From: a bacterium
GTDB lineage: Bacteria > 4484-113 > JALSIF01
DNA length: 16,354 nt
NCBI GenBank assembly: GCA_026981635.1
Contig: JALSIF010000181.1
Location: 1-16,354 of the forward strand
Direction of reading: 5' to 3'
A program made the translations under genes and the position numbers. Under the pieces are notes generated by a model, which searched no databases, was not told the DNA's origin, and saw only the letters and a list, made by a program, of their open reading frames with translations. This document shows positions 1 to 8,400 of this stretch, in pieces (position 1 is the stretch's first letter; every line of letters starts with the position of its first letter).

Positions 1-158
1 GTACCATCATCCAGCGCCAGCTCTACGACTCGGGGGGCAACCTGCCCCAGGGGTTTGGCCAACCCGATCCGCTGCTCGGTCCGTCGGTCCTGAACCTTGA
101 CCCCGGCTTCTACGGGGCGGTGATCATGGTCTCAAGCAGTCGCAACCCGAGGAGCTAG
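1..158 (+). CDS. C-terminal fragment of an unidentified gene upstream in the pilin operon
   Basis: An open frame enters from the left edge (first full codon at base 3) and ends at TAG 156-158. It gives about 51 residues, ending FYGAVIMVSSSRNPRS. The frame has the same C-ending codon bias as the downstream genes. Its stop lies two bases before the next ATG, and the ribosome binding site of the next gene is inside it, so it is very likely translated and co-transcribed with what follows. The visible tail is rich in Gly, Pro and Asp, as are the later pilin-like proteins. No motif identifies the family. It could be another minor pilin or a secreted partner, but that is a guess from position only. 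Confidence 0.7.
   Translation, partial: TIIQRQLYDSGGNLPQGFGQPDPLLGPSVLNLDPGFYGAVIMVSSSRNPRS
149..154 (+). promoter_or_regulatory. Ribosome binding site GAGGAG for the 161 gene
   Basis: GAGGAG lies 6 nt before ATG 161, inside the last codons of the preceding gene. It supports that start and translational coupling across the 2-nt gap. Confidence 0.7.
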
Positions 159-160
159 TC

Positions 161-1183
161 ATGAAGCAGGCGAGAGGACAGGTGATCAGGCAGCAGAGGG
201 AGATCTGCCGGGGTGGTTTCACCCTGGTGGAGCTTCTGGTGGTGATTGCGGTAATCGGGATACTCATGGGCCTGCTGCTTACCCAGGCCACCAAGTACAA
301 GAACAAGGCGCGGGAGACCCAGGTGGCGACCGGAGTGAGGCAGGTGGAACAGGCGCTGGAGCAGTTTAGGGCCGACTACGGGGGCTACCCCTTCCGCATC
401 AAGGCATGGGCCGAGGTGGATGCCCAGGGCAATCCCATAAACCTGATCAACTCCTCCGACTGGCCCAGCCCGAGCGGCTCCATCGCCATGCCCCTGGGGC
501 TCTTTGGTGGCAAGCAGGTGATGAACCGGCGGGGAGAGCTGAACCTGGAGACCACCACTGACTTCCCCACCAACTTTGACTTCGTCAAGGTGGTAAACCC
601 CCGCTTCCCCGCCGGAGATGGACTGGACGCCGACAAGTACCAGTTTTTTAACAACTGGAGCGACCCGCTGGTGGCGCTGGGCTACATGCAGGGGGGCTAT
701 CCGCCCAACCCCTTCCTCAAGGAACCGGCCGGGATGACGGCCTGGAGCTGGAGCACCTCCGACCTCACTACGCCGGGTGGGGGGGTGATCACCATTCCGG
801 GGGAGATGGTCTATACCCAGTTTCCCGACCTGGACGAGAACGGCAACCCGCTCACCTACACCCAGGAGGGGCATGTCTTCCTCAGCGCCAAGGGGATAAG
901 AAAGGATGCGGTGAAGTACAACGTGACCCTGCCCGAGGGGGGCAGCCTGCGCTGGGTCTATACCCTTGACCTGGTGGACGGCTACATCCTCTGGGGTTAT
1001 GGGGACATGCCCAAGACCGGCATCGGCTGGTCCGCCTACGGCGGTGAGGCTCCCCGCAATCTGCAGGACCTGGATGGAAACGGAAAGCTGGACGTCTATG
1101 AGCGCTACGCCATCGCCCTCCGCACCCAAGGCTATGGAGGGCGCGGGGAGCGCAATGCCAGCGGGACTACTCCCGAGTTCTAG
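161..1183 (+). CDS. Large type IV pilin-like / type II pseudopilin protein with C-terminal EF-hand-type loop
   Basis: This 340-aa protein should be processed by prepilin peptidase and built into a pilus or pseudopilus. A short basic leader ends in CRGG and is followed by FTLVELLVVIAVIGIL. Cleavage is expected at G19|F20, with the conserved Glu (mature position 5) at residue 24 and a hydrophobic helix over about 20-42. The helix continues into a charged coil (KNKARETQVATGVRQVEQALEQF), typical of GspG/PilA-like pilins, and then YGGYP. The globular part is more than twice the usual GspG length (about 140-150 aa). Residues 303-314 read DLDGNGKLDVYE, a full 12-residue EF-hand/dockerin-type loop with acidic or Asn ligands at 1, 3, 5, 9 and 12 and Gly at 6. 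ATG 161 is chosen because GAGGAG is 6 nt upstream. Membership of the pilin superfamily is firm. Whether it is the major subunit or a minor one is not decided by sequence. Confidence 0.9.
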   Translation: MKQARGQVIRQQREICRGGFTLVELLVVIAVIGILMGLLLTQATKYKNKARETQVATGVRQVEQALEQFRADYGGYPFRIKAWAEVDAQGNPINLINSSDWPSPSGSIAMPLGLFGGKQVMNRRGELNLETTTDFPTNFDFVKVVNPRFPAGDGLDADKYQFFNNWSDPLVALGYMQGGYPPNPFLKEPAGMTAWSWSTSDLTTPGGGVITIPGEMVYTQFPDLDENGNPLTYTQEGHVFLSAKGIRKDAVKYNVTLPEGGSLRWVYTLDLVDGYILWGYGDMPKTGIGWSAYGGEAPRNLQDLDGNGKLDVYERYAIALRTQGYGGRGERNASGTTPEF

Positions 1184-1187
1184 GAGG
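1182..1187 (+). promoter_or_regulatory. Ribosome binding site AGGAGG that decides the GTG 1196 start
   Basis: A perfect AGGAGG overlaps the TAG of the previous gene and lies 8 nt before GTG 1196. It supports this non-ATG start, which gives a leader of normal length before the G|F cleavage site. Confidence 0.75.
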
Positions 1188-1195
1188 GGCAAGCG

Positions 1196-2392
1196 GTGAA
1201 CAGGAGAAGGAGCGCAGAAGTGAGCAGAAGGTTGGGTGCCCCCCGGGGGGGATTCACCCTGGTGGAGCTTCTGGTGGTGCTTACCATCATCGGCATTCTG
1301 GTGGTGGCGCTGGTTCCCCAGGTGAAGAACGCCATGGTGAGGGCCAAGGAGTCGGTGGTGGCTCGCTCCACCGCTGATCTCAATGGCGGTATCGCCTCCT
1401 TTGCCGCCAACCACAACGGCAACTACCCAGGGGTGATGCAGGATGTGGCGGTAAGTTACCGCGACCACGGCCTGGGCGACACCCTGAGCGGTGGGGGAGG
1501 CCTCTACGGTGCTCCCAACAGCGGGCTGCTGGGACCCCAGTGTGCCGCCCAGGCGATCAACCCCTACAACGCCGCCACCCCTGCTCCGGGGACCACCCTG
1601 TTGTGGAATGGGGTGGTGGGGGGCTCCTTTGATGTGGGTTGCCTGGCCCAGATTAAAAACTCCTCCTTTGACCCCACCTTGCCCCGCTTCTTTGATGTGC
1701 TGGTGGCCTCCGACGCCCTTGACCCCTATCCCAAGAACCCCTTCAAGACCGGCACCGGCGGCGGAATGCCCATGATCAACATCTTCCAGTTCCTCTTTGA
1801 CCCCACCCAGCCCATCGGGTTTAACAACCCCACCCCCATCCTGCTGGTGGAGGACAACGGTCAGGGAGCCTACCCTGCCGCCACCGCCTGGGGGATGCCC
1901 GACCGGGTGGAGTTCAACCCCATCGCCAACGGGGGCGCCCCGGTTCCTACCCTGCCGGTCACCTTCGCCAACCTGGTGGACAACCCCTTTGAGCCCTTCC
2001 CCGACGCCGGCCGGCCCGGCTTTGGCCCCGGCGAGATCACCCTGCCCACCGGCGACACCATCGGCAACTACTTCGCCGAGGGGGACTTTGCCTATGTGCC
2101 CATCCTCACCACCGGTCCCTATGCCAACTTCATCGGCATCACCTCCGACCCCAACACCACCACCCCGGAGGATGACCGCTTCAAGGCGGGCACCCTGGTT
2201 ACCGGCTACTACCTGTTTGGCTTTGGCCGGGCAGACGGCAAGGACCGGGGCCGGTTTGAGGATGCCAAGCAGGACTTCTACGCCAAGGGGATCCCCGGCT
2301 TTGGTGGACCGGGGGTGGACACCCAGTATGAGCTGGCGGTGGCCGCCCTGTTCAACGGGGCAGTCTACTTCCACGCCGAAGGTGCTAAGTAG
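1196..2392 (+). CDS. Large pilin-like protein, first of a tandem paralogous pair
   Basis: This 398-aa protein has a basic 19-residue leader ending in APRGG, then FTLVELLVVLTIIGILVVAL. Cleavage is expected at G19|F20 with the conserved Glu at residue 24. After the pilin helix and a Lys/Arg-rich continuation comes a large globular domain full of Pro, Gly, Asn and Asp. It contains NIFQFLFDPT, VEFNPI and NPFEPFPDAGRPGFGPGE, and a highly conserved tail running from EDDRFKAGTLV through YYLFGFGR to GIPGFGGPGVDTQYE and AVAALFNGAVYF. The following gene repeats this plan throughout, so the two arose by duplication. A GspG-like pseudopilin is about 140-150 aa, so the head here is greatly enlarged. The start is GTG with AGGAGG 8 nt upstream, 12 nt after the preceding stop. 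Pilin superfamily membership is clear. The function of the enlarged head is unknown to me. Confidence 0.9.
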   Translation: MNRRRSAEVSRRLGAPRGGFTLVELLVVLTIIGILVVALVPQVKNAMVRAKESVVARSTADLNGGIASFAANHNGNYPGVMQDVAVSYRDHGLGDTLSGGGGLYGAPNSGLLGPQCAAQAINPYNAATPAPGTTLLWNGVVGGSFDVGCLAQIKNSSFDPTLPRFFDVLVASDALDPYPKNPFKTGTGGGMPMINIFQFLFDPTQPIGFNNPTPILLVEDNGQGAYPAATAWGMPDRVEFNPIANGGAPVPTLPVTFANLVDNPFEPFPDAGRPGFGPGEITLPTGDTIGNYFAEGDFAYVPILTTGPYANFIGITSDPNTTTPEDDRFKAGTLVTGYYLFGFGRADGKDRGRFEDAKQDFYAKGIPGFGGPGVDTQYELAVAALFNGAVYFHAEGAK

Positions 2393-2402
2393 GTGAAGTG
2401 AT

Positions 2403-3581
2403 TTGGCGCTGACAGGGAAAGGGATGACAATGGGAGCGCGACCCACCACCACCGGTAGCGGCGGGGGATTTACCCTGGTTGAGCTGATGGTCGTTCTCGT
2501 CATCATCGGAATCCTGGTGGTGGTGCTGGTGCCGGTGGTGAAGGGGGTGAGGGAGCGGAGCAAAGAGCAGGCGGTAAGCACCAACACCGCCGCCATCTCC
2601 CAGGCGCTGAACAACTTCGCCTCCCAGCACGACGGCTTCTATCCCGGGGTGATGCTGGACATCACCGTCCCCTTTAAGCCCCACGCCCTGGGGGACATCA
2701 TCTCGGGGGGCGGTGTCCTGTGGCCGGCGGGAAACCCCATAAACCCCTACAACGCCGCCACCCCCCTGCCGGGGAATGCGGCGGTGTGGAACGGGGTGGT
2801 GGGAGACGGCTTTGACAGCAACGCCCTGGCAGCGGCCAAGCAGGCGGGTAGCTTCAATGTGCCCAAGTTCTTTGATGTGCTGGCCGCCGAGGAGGCGCTC
2901 ACCGAGTATCCGGTCAACCTGTTTGCCGCCGGCGCCGGTGGCGCCCAGCGAATGGTAAACATCTTCCAGTTCCTCTTTGACCCCACCCGGGCCATCGGGG
3001 TAAACAACCCCATTCCCATTCTGCTGGTGCCCGACAACGGGGAGGGGATCTATCCGGTGACCACCGGCTTCAACCTGGGACCCATTGCCGCCCGGGTTGA
3101 GTTCAACCCCATCACCAACGGAGGGGTTCCCTTCCCCACGCTGCCCATCACCTACGCCAACCGGGCCCAGAACCCCTTTGAGCCCAGCCCCGCCGACGGC
3201 AGGCCAGGCTTTGCCCCCGGCGAGACGGCGGGACCCAATGGCAGGGTGAGGAACTTCTTTGCTCCCGGGGACTTTGCCTACGTGCCGGTGCTCTCCGCTG
3301 GCCCCTACGCCTCCTACATCGGGTCGCCCATTGACCCGGACAGCTCCAACTTTGAGGACGACCGCTTCAAGGCGGGCACGCTGGTTTCGGGCTACTACCT
3401 GTTCGGCTTTGGGCGGGGTGACGCCGACCCCAAAGAGCTCCGCTTTGAGCAGGAGAAGCAGGACTTCTACGCCCGTGGCATCCCCGGCTTCGGTGGACCT
3501 GGGGTGGATACCCAGTACGAGATGGCGGTGGCCGCCCTCTTCAACGGGGCGGTCTACTTTGAGAAGGTGGGGGTGAGGTGA
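2403..3581 (+). CDS. Large pilin-like protein, second of the tandem paralogous pair
   Basis: Up to 392 aa. The prepilin motif is SGGG followed by FTLVELMVVLVIIGILVVVL, with the Glu at mature position 5. The rest aligns end to end with the preceding gene: FFDVLAAEEAL, NIFQFLFDPTRAIG, NNPIPILLVPDNG, VEFNPITNGG, then the near-identical tail EDDRFKAGTLV, YYLFGFGR, GIPGFGGPGVDTQYE and AVAALFNGAVYF. By eye roughly 60-65% of C-terminal residues match, with the tail most conserved. The start is uncertain. TTG 2403 has AGGTGA (2391-2396) 6 nt upstream and sits 10 nt after the previous stop, but ATG 2424 and ATG 2430 also have purine-rich sites (AGGG, AAAGGG) about 6 nt upstream and give shorter leaders. 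All three keep the mature protein unchanged. The product is presumably a fibre subunit or minor subunit, perhaps pairing with its paralogue. Confidence 0.88.
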   Translation: MALTGKGMTMGARPTTTGSGGGFTLVELMVVLVIIGILVVVLVPVVKGVRERSKEQAVSTNTAAISQALNNFASQHDGFYPGVMLDITVPFKPHALGDIISGGGVLWPAGNPINPYNAATPLPGNAAVWNGVVGDGFDSNALAAAKQAGSFNVPKFFDVLAAEEALTEYPVNLFAAGAGGAQRMVNIFQFLFDPTRAIGVNNPIPILLVPDNGEGIYPVTTGFNLGPIAARVEFNPITNGGVPFPTLPITYANRAQNPFEPSPADGRPGFAPGETAGPNGRVRNFFAPGDFAYVPVLSAGPYASYIGSPIDPDSSNFEDDRFKAGTLVSGYYLFGFGRGDADPKELRFEQEKQDFYARGIPGFGGPGVDTQYEMAVAALFNGAVYFEKVGVR

Positions 3582-5407
3582 GCATGAGAGGAATCGGGAA
3601 AGGACTGCTCTCTGGCCGGAAGGTCCCCCCTGCCCGGCAGGGCTTCACCCTGATAGAGCTGATGACCGTACTGGTCATCTTCAGCCTGATTGCGGTACTG
3701 CTGTGGGCATTTCTTGCCGGCACCTTTGAGGTCATCCGGCTAAATGAAGAGAAGGCCAAGCTCAACAACAATGCCCGCGCGGCCCTAAACCAGATCGCCG
3801 AGGCCATCCGCACCGCCTCGCGCATCCCGCGGGCGGTGGATCGAGACCGGGACGGACTCCCCGACGATGATCCCAACGACTTTGGCTCTCTGGCTAGTTG
3901 GGTGATTGGTGAGCTAAATATCATCGGTCAGCCCGATCTGCCGGTGACCAACTTCCAAAGCGAGGCCTTTAGCGACCGGCTAATGCTTGAGCACCGCTCC
4001 GGGTTTGAGTACAACTTCGGTGGCCTGCTCATCAGAGACATTTACTCTGGCTCCGACTTTACCCTGAAGATCCCCGGCCGGGCGGGGCAGCGGGTGGCGG
4101 CGCGCCGGGTGCTCTTCCAGCTCGCCATCCCGGCCGACTTTCAGGAGGGTGTCGGTGGAACACCCTACTACATGGCACCCATAAACAGCAGCCGCAGTGA
4201 CAACATGACCATTGATGGCTATCCCGCGGTGGTCAACTTCGGCGGCACCTCAAATACAGCGGTGCTAACCGAGGATCTGTTCTACGACCTCACCACCTTT
4301 GACACCTTCAACCAGGCCACCGCCATGGGGCTCACCCCACCGGTGGGTAACACCGGAGTGGAGCAGCCCCCTGTAAGGGGAGTGCCGCGGCTTTCCAGTG
4401 CGGTGGAGACGGTGGTGGTACGCCAGCAGCCCGTCACCTCAAACATTACCCGCATCCGCTTTGAGTATCTCCACGAGGTGCCGGTATACCTGGCGGAAGA
4501 GGACGGCAGCGGCAACTGCCAGCCGGTCCTGGTGGACACCAACGGCAACGGCATCCCCGACAGCCCGGTGGAGGTGGATCGGATCCTGGTGCCCATTGAT
4601 GTGGCGGAGAATGGCAATGGGCGGATGGTTAGCGACCTGGATGCGGTCTATGACCGCCTCCTGAGCCCAACCGAACGGGCCAACAGCTTCAGAGCCTGGA
4701 ACATGGACGCCTACTACCTGGTGGGCGAAGAGGATCGCGAACCCCCCGACTTCAACGCCTACCTCCGCTGCGGGGCAGGCAAGGTCCAGTTTGCTCCCAT
4801 GTCCTACAACGTGGAGGACCTAATTGGGTTTGACAACAGCGACCCTGCCCTGGATGGGCAACCGGACGGCAACGCCGACGGCATCCCCGACGGGGACGGC
4901 ATCCCCGACGACCCGGTTCCCTATTGGTGGGTGCCCTACATCAAGGCGATCCGGGTAACCCTGGTGGCCACCCCCACCCGGGTGATTGAGGAGCGCCGCA
5001 ACAACAGCGGAAGACTGGTGGATGTGGATGGGGACGGCACCCTGGAGCGCATCTACTATAAGCTAGACAGCCCCTATCCCTACCTCTATGATCCCGCTTT
5101 GGCGGGAGGCATAGCGGATCCTTTCGTTCCCATCAAGAACCGGCCCGACCTCATGATCGGGGCCAACAAGGACATCATCGTAACCCGTACGGTGAGGACC
5201 GAGAACATGCCCTCCCTCACCCCGGCGCTGGACCCCCTTGACCCGCGTCTGGGAGGGACCAGAAGGGCCGACTTCAACTATCTGGTGGGGGTCATCTATT
5301 CCCTGAGCGATTTCGGTGAGCGCCAGGTGAGGACCGATCCGGTTGAGCTGGTAAGAAGGCTGGCCATGAGGCTGGGGATCAATCTGGGTCAGGTGGCTGG
5401 TCCCTGA
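3578..5407 (+). CDS. GspJ/PilW-like minor pseudopilin, enlarged, with calcium-type loops
   Basis: Up to 609 aa, with leader ending PPARQG and then FTLIELMTVLVIFSLIAVLL. Cleavage is expected at G22|F23 with Glu 27. The helix runs into KAKLNNNARAALNQIAEAIR, the pattern seen after the helix of GspJ and PilW proteins, which sit near the pilus tip. GspJ is normally about 200 aa, so this one is about three times as long. Several Asp-rich loops look like calcium sites: DRDRDGLPD (90-96 region), DTNGNGIPD (320-328), DGNADGIPDGDGIPD (about 430-444) and DVDGDGTLE (482-490). GTG 3578 overlaps the previous stop by 4 nt. ATG 3584, in the same frame, has GGTGAG 6 nt upstream and is at least as likely. The gene sits directly before the K-like gene, matching the J-K order of type II secretion operons. 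J versus W assignment rests on the N-terminal pattern and order only. Confidence 0.85.
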   Translation: MSMRGIGKGLLSGRKVPPARQGFTLIELMTVLVIFSLIAVLLWAFLAGTFEVIRLNEEKAKLNNNARAALNQIAEAIRTASRIPRAVDRDRDGLPDDDPNDFGSLASWVIGELNIIGQPDLPVTNFQSEAFSDRLMLEHRSGFEYNFGGLLIRDIYSGSDFTLKIPGRAGQRVAARRVLFQLAIPADFQEGVGGTPYYMAPINSSRSDNMTIDGYPAVVNFGGTSNTAVLTEDLFYDLTTFDTFNQATAMGLTPPVGNTGVEQPPVRGVPRLSSAVETVVVRQQPVTSNITRIRFEYLHEVPVYLAEEDGSGNCQPVLVDTNGNGIPDSPVEVDRILVPIDVAENGNGRMVSDLDAVYDRLLSPTERANSFRAWNMDAYYLVGEEDREPPDFNAYLRCGAGKVQFAPMSYNVEDLIGFDNSDPALDGQPDGNADGIPDGDGIPDDPVPYWWVPYIKAIRVTLVATPTRVIEERRNNSGRLVDVDGDGTLERIYYKLDSPYPYLYDPALAGGIADPFVPIKNRPDLMIGANKDIIVTRTVRTENMPSLTPALDPLDPRLGGTRRADFNYLVGVIYSLSDFGERQVRTDPVELVRRLAMRLGINLGQVAGP

Positions 5408-5491
5408 GCCCCGTCAATGGCGGAATTTTGCAGGTTTCTACCGGCCTAGGCCTGGGTATAGTTTCACCCTGGGGCCTGAACAAGAAACGGG
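5408..5491 (+). promoter_or_regulatory. Only sizeable gene gap: leader with imperfect hairpin and a weak -10-like box
   Basis: This 84-bp gap precedes the giant gene. It holds the 10-bp palindrome GGCCTAGGCC (5443-5452). It also holds an imperfect stem GGCC-T-GGGT (5449-5457) paired with ACCC-TGG-GGCC (5466-5476) around an 8-nt loop. TATAGT (5457-5462) resembles a sigma-70 -10 box, but the only decent -35 candidate, TTGCAG (5428-5433), is 23 bp away and the better-spaced TTTCTA (5435-5440) is poor. No U-run follows the hairpin, so a terminator is unlikely. The gap may give the giant gene its own promoter or control read-through and translation. None of this is certain. Confidence 0.3.
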
Positions 5492-8400
5492 ATGAGAAGC
5501 CCAATGAGAGAGCGAACCCCTAAGCGGGCGAGGCCCGGTGTGGCCCTCATCGTGGTCCTCGCAGTGGTGGCGCTGATGCTGCCGGTGGTGGTGGTCTCCA
5601 TCGCCCTGGTCAACCAGGAGAGCGTTTCCATCTCCAACGAGATCATTGAGAGCAAGACCCGGGCGGCCGCCGAGAAGGCCATCGGCAACGCGGTCACCCA
5701 GACCAAGCTATCTAAGAGCTTCCCCAGTGTGGAGACCTCCCAGGCCCAGCCCCAGGCGGGGATCATCTCCACCACCAGCCCAGACGGAAGTGGTCAGCTT
5801 CGCTGGATGATCGTCAACAACGGGGCGGGGCCCGACGGGGTCTATGGCACCGACGACGACTTCTGGGTGGGCCCCCGCGGGGACCGTACCTTCCGCCCCG
5901 GCGACGACCCCAACGATCCCAAGAACTACCGGCTTGACTTCGGCTTCCTCAACCCCCACAGGCCCACCTACCTGGTGGAGAACTGGGCCTTCAACAACTA
6001 CAACAACCCGCTTACCACGCCCCTGCCGCCGGGCTTCGGGGAGCAGTATCCCCGCCCCTTCAACCAGTTTGGTCTGCTCGCCTTTGAGAACGGGTTCCCC
6101 ATCGGCTTTGACCCCCGCGACCCGGCCATCATAAGCCTCATCAACCCGGGCAGCGACACCGACACTCTGATGGCCCGCCTGCCCGGTTACTACCCCATGA
6201 GCGAGCCGCTGGTCCCCGAGGTGGTCCAGGGGGAGGAGGGACTCAGGCTGCCCAACCCCAATCCGGCCGATATTCTTGACTATAACCGCAACTTACTTGG
6301 TGCGCGGGCGGAGAACTACAAGCCCCTGGTGGAGAAGCTGGGCGGTGGCCCGCTGGGGATGGAGAACCTGTTCAGCTACGCCAACGTCACCGACGAAGCG
6401 GGCAGGCTGAACCTAAACCTTTTCGTCAAGAAGCTCCGTGTGTGGATCCAGGAGGACATTGACCTGGACTACGACCTGCAGGGCAACCCCACCCCCGACT
6501 GGAACGACCCGGTAAACCGGGGCACGCCGGGGGACATGCACTGGGCCTGGATTGACAACCCCCTCTTCCCCGACCGCGACACCCGTCGGCTCTACTACTG
6601 GGACGAGACGGTTACCGACCCGCGGGGCTACTCCACCGACCCGGCCGACTACTGCGGGTTTGAGCCCGGGGCGCTGATTGACATTGACGGCGATCCCGAA
6701 AACCACCCCTGGGAGACCATCCAGAAGGTCTACTGGCAGGACCCCAACAACCCCGACTGCAACTGGGCGCGCTTTGCCATCAAGAGCAAGAAGATGCTGG
6801 TAAACGCCCTGGGCATTACGGCCAAGCAGGCGGAGAACCTGCTTTTGGCTCTAAACCCCTCCATTACCACCCTGCCTCCAGAGTACTGGGGGGACAATGC
6901 GGCCGGGCTCACCATTGACCCCAACACCAACCCGCGGTTGGACGCACCGGTCATCCTGCCCAACCCGGGAGCGGTGACCATCAATTTCTCCGGTCCCACC
7001 CCAGTTTCGCGACAGATTGACCTTACCCCGGGAAGCTACCAGGGTCCCGACAACCTGGGACCTCCGGTGGCCCCCGGCTCTACCCCAACTCTCACCGACG
7101 ACTTCCCCCTGCCCGAGCCCCACCCCTTCAGCTCCCTGCGGGAGATCCTCAATGTGAGGGGGTTCACTGAGGCCGACTACCGTCGGATAAGCGATCTGGT
7201 CACCGTCTGGAGCTACGACACCAACTACATCGGCACCGGCATCGTGGACGAGCCGCCCCGCACCGAGGACGGCCAGATCACCGAGACCGACCGGCTAAAC
7301 GACCCACGCTGGGTGATTGACAACCGGCCCATCTTCCCGCCCACCCTCACCACCTACCAGCGGGAGGTGGACCGGCTGTGGGAGTTCTTCCAGCAGCACC
7401 TGGGGTTCAAGTTTGAGAAGATCGCTCTTCCCCCCATTGACCGCCTGGGCCGCACCCCCAGCGAGCGGGCCCAGTTTACCGTTAACCCCGACGGGACGCT
7501 CACCGACCCGGTAACCGGCGACACCTTGCCCTACGACCTTAACCCCCAGCTTACCAAGGACAGCCTGCTCAGCTTCTACATCTGGAAGTATGGGCTTCTA
7601 AGCTCTGACGACTACACCTACGACCCGGCGGCGGGCCGGCCGGGGGTGGCCGACTTCATCAACCAGTTCCCCGGCATCCCCGCCCCGGGTACCAAGTCAA
7701 GCTTCCTGCCCATCCCGCTTCCCTTCGTGGGGCAGGTGCTCCAGTTCCACTGGCTGTTTGCTGAGCTTGCCGCCGGCACCCCCAAGGACGACCCCTTCTC
7801 CGGCCTCATCAACCGTGACCTGGACGGGGATGGGGTACCTGACAACCCCAACAACGATGTGATCGTCCCGCCCCACGACGTCTCCTCCATCGCCGACCTA
7901 CTGGAGGTGCCCCTCTACAAGTTTGATCACCTGAGCCTATCCGCCATGGCCTCGCCGCCCTCGGGCTTCGTCTGCCAGGACATCCAGGGGGCCGACCAGA
8001 TCACCGTCACCTACCTCATCTCCATGTCGGACATCATCTTCAAGGACCGGGGCGAGTGGCGGCCCACCACCGTTGCCGGTGCCCTCTATCCCAATGAGCT
8101 CACCGCCGAGTATGAGATCCACTTTGACGTGGACAACGACGGGGTGGAGGACGCCGACCCCATCCTGGGCGGCATTGAGCGGCCCGATCTGCCCAACACA
8201 TACGTGGGAGTGCTCTCCCTCAACAACACCGGCGGGGCAAGTCCGGCCAACGCCGCCGAGATAAACGACGACCACCGCCTCCCCCTGATCCAGCTTCCCG
8301 GCTCGGACAACATCGCCCTGCTGGTGGCGGGCGGCTATGTGGATGAGGAGCCCGACGATGGCTCGGTGGACGACTACAACGGCGACGGCCTGCGCTTCCC

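Noticed and set aside
155-2614. An 819-codon open frame on the minus strand
   Set aside because: It lies opposite genes with clear prepilin motifs and family structure. Its translation is biased to Gly, Val and His as expected from the complement of GC-rich coding sequence, and it has no recognisable domain.
5449-5476. Rho-independent terminator after the J-like gene
   Set aside because: The stem is imperfect (two 4-bp parts) and no T-run follows it.
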